Source of the DNA: Polytrichum commune
Taxonomy: Eukaryota > Streptophyta > Polytrichopsida > Polytrichales > Polytrichaceae
Assembly (NCBI GenBank): GCA_950295325.1
Contig: OX485806.1
Location: 50,651,169 to 50,715,168 of the forward strand
DNA length: 64,000 bases
Reading direction: 5' to 3'
The notes below the pieces were generated by a model. That model made no database searches. It had not been told where the DNA came from and saw nothing but the letters and a program-made list of their open reading frames with translations. A program made the position numbers and the translations under genes. Position 1 is the stretch's first letter; each line of letters opens with the position of its first letter. Shown here one piece after another: positions 33,001-46,000 of the stretch.

Positions 33001-34189
33001 ACCCGGGTGTTATGATATTTAATGGGTGTTTTGTATCTGTGGAGGGATTTGATAATCGCGTCGTATTCTTTCGATAGGTTATGCCTAGATTTTTAGTACC
33101 TAAGGTAATTATCAAGTTCCCTAACTTAATGCCTAATCTATCCTAGTCTACGAGTAGACGCATAAGCCTTGGGATCAAGGCAACCTAATCCTAATGAATG
33201 AAATAGCCTTATTTTTTACCTTGGGCCACCTCTAATTCTTTATTTCTTATATATTAAATTCTCTAAACGGGGGGACCTTAATTAAGTCCCACCCTCTCAA
33301 CCTTCATTCTAAGTTTATGGTTGATTAAACAAAACCTATATTACTAAGTACATAATATATGACATCACCATCTACCTGTTTGGTGCACGCCCTAAGCCGA
33401 ACCCTTCAAGGCCCTGTGCGGGTATCTTGAAGGTTGATTTATACTTACACTCTCCGATCTTTGCCATCGGAGGGGTAGTCTCAATCTTCCGTGTTAAATT
33501 CCCAGTTGGTTTTTGCCCACGGGGGTCGTATGAATTTTGTTGGTTATTAATAAGTTTAACACGGTTTGACTATAAAAATTCAAATTGATAGGACCGAGGA
33601 ATAAGGCAACCTATGTGTTCAACCTGTTGCACAATCTTCAAGGGTTGGGGCCATCACCTCCAATCCTTGGGGCCAACAACATGATGATAGTTTCGTGGAT
33701 CACTACTTCCACTTTACCACCTACAAACATACAGAGTGGTCATGCCGGTGATTAACCCTGCTTCACCACACATGAACGAATTATGAATGGAAAACTACTA
33801 CTACAACATTTAACCGAGAGGCTCGCACACATGGGAGTTGGAATCCCCCTCGATAGCTAGGTGGGTGATGCTCCCTTAGCCTTATATGAATAGTTGGGTT
33901 GGGGTGAGAATTTACCTTTGCCGCACTTCCAACATTCTTAAATTGAAGGGTGTAGGGTTAAAAAACTTACCGAGTGACTCCCATCTTGGTTTGGCGATGG
34001 TTGGTGCAGAACCTCTACTCCAACGCTAGGCCGTCCACAACACCAACTCGTACCCACCAACCTTGGATGGACGAACATCTTCTTCGTAAGGCAACAGACA
34101 CCCCTTTGCTTAAACGGTCACAACCTTTTCATACAAGCTTCAATTGGAACAGTTGTTAGTAATCTGGAAAGCTAACAACAAGAACTATA
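33001..34189. other. Unassigned repeat-like region
   Basis: The words 'gccgaaccc' and 'tcggaggg/ctccgaggg' recur at 32930-33005 and 33395-33475, and the composition differs from both neighbours. It could be a piece of another LTR element. No coding region was recognised. Confidence 0.3.
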
Positions 34190-34690
34190 ATTCATCCAGT
34201 TGTCAAAGCAATTGCATGGATCTTCTTAAAGATATCAGCTTACAAAGTCAACTCTTAGAATTCAAGAGGCAGCTCGGATACCTTCATTCAAACATCCATA
34301 ACTTTTGCATATTAACTTAGATTCCAACAAGCTTAGGTTTTCTAGAAACCTTGAAATTAGATCTACAACAACTCCAAATATCAAATAACTACATGCTTCT
34401 TCTTGCGGGTATAAGCTTACAAAGTCAACTCTTATATTTTAGGAGGCAGCTGGGATATCTTCATTAAAAAAATCATAATTTTCACTCCTTAAATCTGATT
34501 GTGACAAACTTATACTTTCTAAGAAGCTTACAACAAGAACTATAACGCATTTGAATATCAAAGCAACTTGATCATTTTTCTTTGAGTTATGTGCTTGCAA
34601 AGTCAACGCTTGTAATTTAAGAGGGATTTGAGATACCTTCATTCAAACACTCATAATTTTTTTTCTCTAACTTTGATTCTAATAATTTTA
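34190..34690 (+). repeat. About three degenerate tandem copies of a ~180 bp unit
   Basis: Each copy contains a form of CTTACAAAGTCAACTCTTA, AGAGGCAGCT.GGATA.CTT, CATTCAAACA.CCATAA.TTT and a tail with ACAACAAGAACTATAA. They start near 34230, 34415 and 34595. The spacing is satellite-like but the copies are quite diverged. Confidence 0.65.
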
Positions 34691-34865
34691 GGCTTTTTGG
34701 AAAGCTAACATAAAGGGCTAAATTCACTCAAAATCTGAAGGCTAAATTCTAGTTTTTATGTCTAGTACACTTGCTTGAAAGTAACACAACTACTTAGAGG
34801 TGTGTTAAAAAACACACAACATTCTCTCAAGAGTTCTAACTATAAGAATTCTAATGTATGCCTAT

Positions 34866-34956
34866 ATTGAATGAATCACCCTCACCCTTCAATTGCGTCC
34901 TAGTCCGGGTGGAAGATCACGTGCTACATCTCATGCTCATCATTGTCATAAGTGAA
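34866..34956 (-). repeat. LTR 3'-end fragment of the TGTGAGCC family
   Basis: About 90 bp (ATCACCCTCACCCTTCAATTGC through GTCATAAGTGAAC) duplicate the last 90 bp of the LTR at 35154-35245. The outermost TGTGAGCC end is missing. It may be the remnant of the 3' LTR of an internally deleted copy. Confidence 0.6.
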
Positions 34957-35130
34957 CTTCTTGTTACTTTTATTTTTTTTCACCATTATTGTTATTATTA
35001 ATTGAAGTTCGTGATTACTCTTACTTTAATACAATCAATTTAGCAATGTGCAAGTTGGGGTTGATGTTGCTTACCTCAATCGAAATCCTCTTCTATCACC
35101 GCATCCGCTTCCAACAATTGTGACATCCTC

Positions 35131-35149
35131 GCTTCCGGCGGACGCACCA
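35131..35149 (-). other. Retroelement primer-binding site
   Basis: On the minus strand TGGTGCGTCCGCCGGAAGC follows the LTR end after four bases (TAAT). The same site occurs on the plus strand at 58440 in the gypsy element. Confidence 0.65.
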
Positions 35150-35153
35150 ATTA

Positions 35154-37687
35154 TGTGAGCCATAATCACTCCCACCCTTCAATTGCGTCCTAGTCCGGGT
35201 GGGATATCACGTGCTACATCTCATGCTCAACATTATCATAAGTGAACACACACATACAATTCTAATTGAAGTGGGAGAATTGGTGTATATAACACCTTTC
35301 ACCTTCTTTATTAAGCAATGCAAGCATTAAGAAATGTTTGGCCACCAATTATTGTCAATTGTTGTTTACCCAACTCAGTTTCCACCACGTCCTAGCCTAA
35401 TCCGCCTTCCTCCAAGGGCAGAGAATTGAATCTCAATTCTATCTAGCTCCATCCACTAACACAAGCTCATTCCTAATTCCCCACCCCTTGCCTAGATGCT
35501 GCAACCAGTATATTCCTTCGCCGATGTTCCTTCGCTGGTGGCCACGGCACCCTCCATCTCTACCTGTAACGCTCCCGAGCCCTTGTGGCCGCCGTAAATG
35601 CCGAATTAGTCCGCAATACTGACCTCATTTTTCCTATATTCCTCCCTCACCAGCTTTGTTCGCATCCTGCCCTCTGGCCACCAATTCAACATGACCTAGA
35701 ATTCCTCCGGCGCCTCAAATGTTAGCGAGACCACTCGCCTCCACAGCCTACACCTTCCATGTACACATCAACAACAAATTCCACAGCAAGGGTTGTGTTC
35801 TACATTTCCTCTAGTGTTGGCCCTCCTCCAAGTGCACGGCGATGACAATTCTTTCCTTCCTACTTTTGTCCTCAATGAGCTCCAACTTCTTAGCCACCCT
35901 CGCACTTCTCCATTCGCAGTCCCCTAATCTGCTTCGGCCCTCGAACTGGGTCTGTAGTGACTTCTCACTCCATCCTCACCCTCATCCCGCCTCGCACCTT
36001 TAGTGTTAAGCTGACCATAGTGGGAGAGCCCTAAGTCTCCCAAGGCCAAGTTCTCTCCAATCACTGCCAACGCAACATGGCGTTCCTCCGCCTAGATGTT
36101 ACCCGAACCTTTTAGTAGCCTATTAGCAAGCTTCCCGTACGAGTGCGGTCCGCCAGTGGAAGCTGCTTCCCTTTGGTTCGATATGGTATGAGGGCATATT
36201 CCCCCGATAGAGATAAAAAAGGGAAGAAACTATAGTTGAAGCTTTCTCTTTAGGTTTCTGCATTCACCACCAAGTCAACGCCAAAAACACCTTGTCCCCT
36301 CTGTTCAGCTAGACTAAGATCAGTACAAGACTTAGACACTCCAATCTTTGGATCCGAATCCTTCGCTACAGTCCGAACCCACTCCTAATCGGGTAATGTG
36401 CCTTTATGTGCGTACACAACTCCAGGAACACCCCGTCTTCAAAAGAGCCGTGAATGCGTATCTCTCATTCCCTGGAAATCTGTAAGTTGTGTTGACAGTT
36501 GGCGATCGCTCTTGCTCATCAAGGGTGGGTGATGCATTTTATAGTCGACTGGCTCTGGGCGGGGCGGAGCTCATAGAAACTCTGATCTCGCCAGAATCCC
36601 AAGTTACAGATCTTCAAGTTCAGCACCTAAGATAAGTATCTCGACTGCTAGTCAAGCTCCACCCGTACAATCAACTAACTTGCATAGATGGCATCGGGCC
36701 TCCTAATGCTCTGGCCACTGGCGACTAACTGACTGACTTGAGATTTTTCAAACCTCCGACAAAGACCTTCGGTTGCTAGTGATCGCTACGACTCATGAAG
36801 AATGGAGGTTTTCCAAGGAGCGACAAAGAAGATGAACTCACACAACCCCTCCTTTGGCTGGTAATAGTGTAGCCCGAGGAAGGAACCCCATTCGGCAAGA
36901 TTCCCGGCTCGGTTGTGCATAACGCTGCCATCGTCGTCGTGCACTCCTCCTTCCAACCCCCAACCCGATCTTCGATGTCTGCGGTGCAGCCCCCCAGATT
37001 GACCATCTCGTCCTCTAGTGCCTCACTTGCTTCACCGCACAGCACCGCACCCTCACCAGGCTTTTCATTCTTCTGTCATTCTCATGACATGTTAGCACGA
37101 TCAGTGGCCTGGGATTTTCACATCCCTCTCCGCTCTTGATCCACCCCATCCTAACATTGGACTTTTTTTCAACACTCCATTTCTTCTTCTCCATGTCGAC
37201 GGTGTTTCTGCCTCCTTCCTCTCCTCCACATGCATCCAATCCCCAATGCGGCAGGGCTCCGCCCCTTCTCCTCTCTCTCTTCCTCTCACTCTCTTGCATA
37301 ATGAGGCCCTTCTCCTTTGCCTCCCGAGACCCCTCCAAACCTTTTTTTTTCCTCGGGTTGCCCGGCATCTTTCGGGCCGCCTGAAAAAAAAAAAAACGGG
37401 GTAAGGCTCTTTCCTTGGCCCTTTCCTTTGTAAGACTCCACTTCCCCATTTGCTTAGTTAATTTTACCTTCCCCTAGAACTCCCACTTAATTATTTACTT
37501 GACACACCATTAATTCTCCTAGGCCTCTTGCCTTGCATAGTTCCTAGCTCACCACTTAACTCAATGAAATCTAGACTATAATCCCTAACCCTTTTTCCTA
37601 TCTTTTTGACTACTCCCGAAGCACAATATTAAGGTTTTAATAAATTTTATGGTTAATTCTTCATGTGGGCACAATCTTGGGCTCACA
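35154..37687 (-). mobile_element. 5' LTR (minus orientation) of a Ty3/gypsy-type element, 2.5 kb
   Basis: On the minus strand the LTR starts TGTGAGCCCAAGATTGTGCC at 37687 and ends ...GGCTCACA at 35154, next to the primer-binding site. It carries the CCACCCGGACTAGGACGCA box 30-50 bp before its end. The internal region is almost gone: ~190 bp of leader follow, then an LTR-end fragment at 34956. No exact target-site duplication was found (ACCGC at 37688-37692). Confidence 0.65.
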
Positions 37688-38437
37688 ACCGCTCATCATA
37701 CGCTTTGATTTCACATCAAATAGAGCAAAAAAAAACAAAACAAAATACAATGAACAATCTACGCATTGATGAGGAGACCTAAGTGTCGAGCACATTACTT
37801 TGACTTGAACGTGTAGATTCGTGTTTTTGTTCGAAGCACGTAATGATTCATCCTCTTGTAGAGGTTTAATTAATTTCTTTGTAGTGTTCTTATGATATTG
37901 CCTTTCCATGACATGTCGAATCATAATCCACGCACGCATACTCTCAATGCGTGGTCCATTTCCGACCTTCATCTCCGCCTGCAAGAGGCTCATGGCGGTA
38001 AGTCGCATGACCCTCTTCGCCATAGCTAGGGTTTGGAGCTTCTCAGTCCACCATACAACCCTAACCTTAATAATCTTAACAAGTGACATGGTTGCCTCAG
38101 AGGGCGGCATTTCCGGATAGGACTATAAGCATCCTCTTTGAAAAATGAAGGTGTTGACTTATTTAAAATATGCACAAAAAGGGCAATTTCCACAAAAACG
38201 TTAAAAACTTATTGAAACAACATTTTTTTGTCATGGGCCCTTGCATTTTGTGACCAGACCACCTCTCTTGCCTTTCTCAACGCAAAACCCGTGGGACCAT
38301 GTTAGTGCATTTATTAGGTTTTAATATTTATATTTTGGGAACCTCAAATTTCATGGTCCCCCTGCCATTTTTCTAGTGTAAACTGAAGTTATCCCAGGAC
38401 GAGTTCAATAGCCAATCAATGCTCTTACATCGCCTTG
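37688..38437. other. Spacer with nothing recognised
   Basis: Short open frames exist on both strands without family features. Confidence 0.3.
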
Positions 38438-38471
38438 GGACAACTTCATGGTCCATGATGTAAACCAACCC
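38438..38471 (-). repeat. Right member of the distant inverted-repeat pair
   Basis: Read on the minus strand it begins GGGTTGGTTTACATCATGGA and matches 28292-28325. No second copy lies close by on either side, so it is not a simple short MITE. Confidence 0.5.
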
Positions 38472-41400
38472 TAAGGGCATGGCCACCCATCATATAGCAT
38501 ACTCCACTATTGAGAATTTGGTTATATTATAAGCCGCCCACACATACTAGTGGTGGGCAGTAGTGAACCGGCGAACTCCGTTCACTGCCGCTAGTAAGTG
38601 TGGATGAGAATCATGGAGAATTGGCAGTTAGCTACAAATGAACTAGTTGATTTTGAGAAATAACCCGGTTGAAGTTCAAGACTTCATGATAATTTGGTAC
38701 CTTTGGTTACAAATATGAACCGGTGAGTTTGAAAAATAACCCACAAAATTTATCAAGTGTTCTAGAGGAATACAAAGAACATACCTCAAATTTTAAAATT
38801 TTAAAAAATGAATTTTTACACAACATGTAACTAATCAGATTTGGAAATAATAGAATTTTAATCGATCATGCCAAAAAAATCTCCATGGATAATTATTCAA
38901 ATATGATATTTAGCGGGACTTATTATTTGGATCTACATGATGCTATATCCTTTTACTAATGAAATGATTTTTTATGAAGTAAAGATGTCAATGTTTTCTA
39001 ATGTCCAAGGTATCAATTTAACATTTTTTGGTAAAATATGAGATGTCTAGTAAATATACTTAGCATTGCATAGTTCCACATAGTAAGTTTTGCTTAATAT
39101 TCAGAGTAGTTATAGGGAGATATGAATTCGTGGCCTAAAGTAGACACACTCATTGCGAAGGTGAAAACGTCGTGATTTATCTCGTTTGAAATTAACTAGA
39201 ATTGCAAAATTATCTCGCTCGATATTATGTAGTAGTGCGTAATTATCTCGCTCAAAATTATCTTATAATACAAAATTAATTTGAGTGAAATTATTTGGCG
39301 TGCAAATTACCTCGCGCATCAACAAATGAGCGAGTGGTAAGACCGATGCGACTAGTTGTTGCCATTGATGTAAAATTATTTAAAAGCTTGACCCTACTGG
39401 TGGGAGCCTCCGACGAGCCTCACCACTAGCATATGTGGGGAGGCTATTACTTAGCTTAACTAGAATGGCTAGCTCAAAATTATATCCTTCATCGGTTGGC
39501 ACTAACCTCAACCCTAAATCTCCGAATTTTGCTATCAGGGGATTTTTCATGCCCTAAAATTGAAAGGAATTTTTGGATGCCCAACTATCCAAATAAAAAC
39601 AGTCATTTCTTGAAATTTTGACCTGCCCAATTGTTCAATATTTTGGCATGCCATCCTTTGAAGAGAGCTTCAATTCCAATATCAAATCATAGCATCAATA
39701 CATCCAATCATAAAACAATCTCCAATGCAACCAAAATTTCACCTACATTCTAAGGCACCCACCCAAAATTACAAGGCTAATCCAAAGCTAATTGCAAGCA
39801 CACTCAAGTAATCAAACATGGGAAAACACAAACAACCAAAAATTGTTAGATGTTGGCATTTTCTAAAAGATTGAGCAAATGTTGTTATTTTTTGCACAAT
39901 GGCCTAAGTATTGTTATAGAGATTGATGTATAACCTAAAATACTATATAAATACCCACAAAACATCTTTAATGACAAAAACAAAGTACAATCGATGTTGA
40001 CCACAACCACCATCTTGAGTGTCAAAACATCACTGACCCAAAATTTGAGTGTTTTATGTTTCTTCAACACATCATTGTTCACCCGAATCATGCCTCTCCT
40101 CACATTTTTTCTTTCAAATCATGATCACCCACTTCAATTGGTTGATGTTTATATTGGGTGACATGTGTGTGTGAGCTTGAAGAGTAGGAGGTGAATTAGC
40201 ATTATTAACAGGGTGTGAATGTGGAAGAAAATTAGCTAGGATGTCCATCTCGAATGCGGCAAGAAATACAAAATATGGTTCCGTCAATCTCTTACATAGT
40301 TTTGCATATTCTTCATCTCAATTAATAGTGTAATATTCATATGGTCTTCAAATTTGCCTTAATACATACTATGCATTTTAGGTCTTCTATCTACTTTTGA
40401 TGATATTCTTGAGCTTTGTGGATCTCTTTGTTAAATAATCTTCCACTTTTTTGTCATCTATAAAAAAAACAATTGCTGCATATGAAGGGAAAATGCAAAT
40501 AAATCTGTTGAATAAGGGATCAATCGATCAAATTTGAAGAGTGTGAATCATCTGCACATGCATTTGATACTCAACAAATTGTAAAATAATTTAAGAGAAG
40601 AAACACTATAATTAAATGCGTTGTTCGATAACCCTCGTATAATGGATTAATTTACTCTTCTAGGACATTCAATAACTCTACCTCCTCGAAATTTTTTGTT
40701 TCCATGGCAGTGGTATCTTCGTCATCCTCGAGTCCATCATTAATTGCGGTAAGGTTGTTGTTGTACCTGCCTAGGCACTATGTTATCATTCGTATAATTT
40801 TGAATTCTTCATGTTTGCTTTCAATATTTGAGGACTCCATTAACTATGTTCAAATTTTGTAGTCATAGAGTCAAATATAAGGTCTACATTTAATTATCCA
40901 TATGGTTTCAAAGGTTTTAGTCCTAGAGTCCAAAATAATGACTACATTTTGTCATTTGTATGGAAGTTGGCTACAACAATTCGTTTTAGAGAGGACATCT
41001 AAAATCTAGAATTACTAACTTTTGCTAAACTATGCCAAATGAAGGAGTGGATCCATGCCTCACTCAAGGCCATTATAGTGGTTCAATTTATTGGGTAATA
41101 TGTGAATAATTCATATCCTTTTTAAATCTCTCATGTCGTTACAGCATAGCATATTTCCAAGCTTTGGGTTCCATGGTGTAGGCAACGACATATAGTCCCA
41201 TTGCACATTGGTAATCTCCTCCCTACCAATAGACTTGTAAATGAAACATCTGATGTTTACATTCAAAACATCCTCATTTTGGTAGACAATTTTCTTTAAT
41301 TATTTAATTTGATAAAACATGGTTTTTTTTGTACTTGCTTTTGCATTCCATTTAAAAAAATAATTACCTTACAAATGACAATAATTCATCCTTAACCATT

Positions 41401-42600
41401 GTTGCTTACAATGCAAATACGCCCATTTCATGTATGAATGCGTTGACACTCTAACCTCCTACTTCTTATTCCAATGTGTAAAGAGAGTGAGTTTTGGAAT
41501 TGCTCATGAGCCCCATTACCTATATAAAATATCCATTCCAAAATTACGCGCCAACATTTTTTGGTTGCTAAATGAATTAGACTCTCCACTCTTTTGAAGT
41601 AGTAGAGTAACTAAAACTATAGAATGTAAAGCAGCAATTGTTGCAGCCTACACATAAGGTCTTTGCATTTTGTACATGTTTGAATGCAACATAGCAAACT
41701 ACGCACCATCCCACCTAGACATTCCTTAGAAAAATAACATCAACAATGTCTAGCAAACATATTGTGGTTGATTTCTTGAATTCAAGATCTTGTTTGTACT
41801 TGCGAAGATGTTTGCAGATGGTTTTCTTTGACAACATTTTTGCACCCATGCATTTTTATATGGGCATGCGTAACTTATGAGTTGTTCTCTATCTGCTTTC
41901 TTCTCATCTATGTCTCAAAATTAAACTGCAGAAGATCATTTTGTGATCTCGGATCCATTTCCAAATGTTTCCATGTAATTGAAAGGGGTCTAATTTGTTT
42001 TTGTACACGATAGTCTTGCGAAGGACATATACAAGTCTAGTGATGACGATTGGATTATTTAGAATTTTACTATAATTAAATTTGATCACGTCTATGCGTA
42101 GTCACCTTATAACTAGTTATAGTGCTTAATAAGCAAATAGATGACTATCAATAATAATCAATGTAATAAGCAATAGAGAAACACCTAAACCTAACCAAGG
42201 ATTTGTGCCTAAGACTAGTCATATATGTAGGACAATCATGTCTAAACGTTAATCATTCTAAATGTCTAAATGTTCATTTACGTTCCATGTAGGTTTGAAG
42301 TTGTTTATTTAATTATTGACAATAATATTTATAATCTTCCTTGCACATTGGAGAGTTTTTTCATTAAAACTACTGCCTACCCTATCCCTGTGGGTTACCT
42401 ATCCTATTACTGCATGATTTCTTTGTAATTTTGTGGCCGAGTACCTATTTCCATGTCCGTTTTCCTCTTTGCTCCAGTGTGTTGTTCTTTGACCTTCATT
42501 TGTTCTTCGGCGTTCTTCCTTTTGGTTTAGCATGCTTGGTCCTCTCCTTCATCTCCTTAGCTGAAGTTTTGTTGCTACATTGAGGTGTGAAGCTTACTTC
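38472..42600. other. AT-rich intergenic region
   Basis: Around 38560-38780 there are 'gaaccgg' and 'gaaataaccc' repeats related to the left edge of the window. At 39174-39320 there is a small tandem array. Apart from these no gene or element was recognised. Confidence 0.35.
39174..39320 (+). repeat. Small tandem array, ~33 bp unit, four to five degenerate copies
   Basis: The units follow ATTATCTCGCTCGAAATTA plus a variable tail. The best copies start at 39210 and 39243. Confidence 0.6.
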
Positions 42601-42616
42601 TAGGTGTCTCTAACCT

Positions 42617-42892
42617 TTGAATCAATTATTGTCTCAACATTGGTCTTTCATTGCAAGGAAAATGGCTCAAATACCTCCACTCTCGCCATCTTCCTTTGTA
42701 CATGTGATACTGAGGTCCGTAGCCAATTTACTGGATGAGCATGTAGAAGAGGTGTCTTCCATTGTAAGGAAAATGACTCAAATACCTCCACTCTTGCCGT
42801 CTTCTTTTGTACATGTGATACTGAGGTCCATAGCCAATTTACTAGGTGAGCATGTAGAAGAGGTATTCCAAGGAATTGCTAGAATGCCATAG
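42617..42892 (+). repeat. Tandem duplication of a 111 bp unit within a 91-codon frame
   Basis: The unit starting ATTGCAAGGAAAATGGCTCA at 42650 is repeated at 42761 with few changes. Because 111 is a multiple of three, the frame repeats 37 residues (QIPPLSPSSFVHVILRSVAN, then ...LLPSSFVHVILRSIAN). No family was recognised. The frame may belong to the CACTA element that follows. Confidence 0.6.
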
Positions 42893-43056
42893 ATATTGAG
42901 TGTTGTTTTGCATTGAATGTCACTGTTGTTGTTTGATATGTTTGAGGATTCCTAAAACGTCCCTATTGTAGGTAAGAGAAGGTGAACTTTTCATAGTGGC
43001 CATTCCAAACCAAGTTGTGGACTTATTTCTACTTGATAATCCATGTTTGATCTAAT

Positions 43057-46000
43057 ACTAGACCAAGGAAAGAGGACCTTTGCATCATAGGGAGTGGAGA
43101 CGACCACAAAAACGGTATGATAGAATGGGACGAAGACCACCCACCTCCGCCGAATCAACGACATGCAGCAAAGGTGCGTAACCCTAAACCAATTTTTTTT
43201 AGAAAATATGACTAAGATTAGTCATTAGTTTAAACAATATGATTGAGACTAATTATTATTTTAGAAAACATGACTAAGAATAGTCATTTTTACTAAGAAA
43301 TGTGACTAAGAATAGGCATCTAAGTCATAGCTATGATTAATTATACTCATTAGTCTATAAATCATTACTATGGCTACTTATGTAGTTTGTTATCACTAGT
43401 GGTTGTGTACTCACTTGTGAATCATCCATGTGTATAAAAAATGCCAAATACAAAGCCTCAAATTTAAGCGATAAGAAAATCACTCTAAACGATGTCGGTA
43501 ATCGCACGTTTACTTATACGGTTTTTTCAAGAGGTTTTTATGTACGTAATCATTGGAATTGCAGGTAGTCATTGCGAATGAAATCTCCACCACCTGTCAG
43601 CCCTAAACCTCCACCCTTGTGCGTTTGTAGTCCGGGTGGAAGCCTATGGCTTACATGTACTTGATTGGTTTTACTTAGTCATTGGAATTCAGTACCCAAT
43701 GCGCCCACGATATAGATGTCACACACACAACTTTACTCAAATGACCCAGGTTACAAGCATTTAGAAATGCTCTTCTTCCTAGTGAACTAACTACACACAC
43801 TCATTCATTAATTCTTCAACATGCCACACTTGAGCCCTAAACCCTACCACAATAATCTATCCAAGGTTTATGTCACTGGCTGCATCAATGTCACCTATTG
43901 TGCTTGCCACATTGTGACTTTTATTCACTAATAAATCAACACAACACAACTAAGTCCTACCTAACACCCTGGCTTTTCCCACACTAGTATGGGACCACAT
44001 TTAGAATCAGCTTCTCATGAGATGCCCGTGGCCAACGATATAAGCTCCTGGAGTTGCCACCTTAGGCATTTCTTCGATCTAACTCCCTCTCCTGAAATCT
44101 CTTAGGGGCTCTCTGGTCTCTACCCGGAATTCACTTGGCAGGCTCTTAATCAATAGTTTGGGGACAACAACTATTGGGTGCGAGTTGAATCCCGTGGCCG
44201 CACACCGAACTGGAACACCCACACTACCTTTCACTTTGCTATCGGAGCAGTGTTTGACTTCGAGTTCCAGTCATCTGAAAGTGTAGTCACGAATCGCTCG
44301 TAACAATAGGCCTCCACACCTTCAATCACTTCGATTCGATGGCAGGTTTTTACCCGAAAATTCTCCTCCAACAACTTCCAAATTCTAATTTCTCATACTC
44401 CGAAGTAGCATTAAGCTACCCAACTTGCCATTCTCATTGCAGTTGAGTCACCTTCTCGAGCAGCATTCCCAAGCGTCCAAAGCCCCAAATCAGTGTGAGG
44501 TATTGGCTAAATAACCCTCAGAAAACACCTTAGATTAGCAACCAGATTCTCCATGCCGCGACCAAGACGCCAACTTCGTAGAAACAGAGTGCCGCAAAAA
44601 GTAGCCAGATCACAATGCCCTCGGCATCTCCACATGCCGACTTCACTGCGTTCTTTGGCGTCAACAATCCTACTACGGCAATAGTGGGAGTACCCACCAA
44701 CAAGTAATTCCGAAGTAGCGTTCCCTTCGACTCCACCTCTAGACAATGGCCTCACTTCTCCTTCTCTCCCATGTCTACACAATCCAGCCACCGAGCCTAT
44801 TCGCTGCCAGCTAGTAGGGTTGCTTCCACCTCGGAAGACCTCCCACTCTCCGCTCGGCGCGGATTAGTGCCGCAACAAAAATCAAATTGAAATAGAATCT
44901 CACCTGCTGCCAACCTCTTGCAGCTCGCCGCCCACTTCACATTCCATCCACCTTCGAACTTCTTGACTTGTGCATTAGAAACCCATCTTAGCTATCCAGT
45001 GCTTGCCCAGCAGAGGCACTCTCGGAATGTTGTTCGCTCTCATTTCCTTAATCATCCGTCTTTTGAACTGATAGCCTTCCTTCCTCACCTACAGGGAGAT
45101 TCAACGCTCCTCGCTACATCCCTTGACTCTTCCTCTATTCGACAATTTCCGCTGCTCTCCGTGAGAGCCTTCCTGCCGCCAAAGCTCACGAGACCTAGAG
45201 AGAGAGACCCCCCTCGAGCTCCCGAGAGCCTCCTGGCCTCCAACTCCAAGAGTTATCCAAATCCCCTAGGGACCCCCTAATTCAAACAATTATTTCCAGC
45301 TCTAGCCACTTTTCCTTAAACCTTAGTCAACCCTAGAATAAACTATTTTTCTTTCTTTTTTTTCTTTTTTTTTTCTTTAATAATTCCTAGACTAAGAACA
45401 CTAAATATAATTCTATCAAACTGTGGGGCTTCTTATCCTTTTTCGTCCTTCAACTAACTCAACCGAACGTTAATTCAATGATTTTGGCATTCCTAAGGTT
45501 AAATTCAAATGTGGGCACATAATTGGGCTCACACCACCCTTCACATTTTCAACATGGGATGTTATGCAAGTGATGGGTTATGGAAAATGAGACGAAAAAA
45601 ATATGTTTGCACACTAAAAAACAATAAATGTAGAAGGGGATACATTGCATCAAATTATAATATATGAATGTTCTGTGTCTCTAGAGGTGCAGAGGAGCAA
45701 CGATGATGAATATAACTTCGTCAGGATTGTAGAATTGGATAACCCTCATATCAAGAAGATTGGAAAAGTTGTAAGGAACTTTATAATGTAGTCCACCAAA
45801 TTTCTACGTCATGCATGTATAAAGTATAATGTGAATGTAATAAACATATTTTGTATAGATGATGGGTAGTAGTGTATTGCATATGTAATGAGTAGTTTGA
45901 ATATGTTTTGTGGATGACATATATATGTGAGATGTCTTATAGTAAAGTATATGTAGACATTGACTATGCTTTGTCATCTATTATAGTAAAATATTTTAGT

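Noticed and set aside
42617-42892. Independent host gene
   Set aside because: It is a short frame made of a tandem duplication, without recognised motifs, next to transposon remains.
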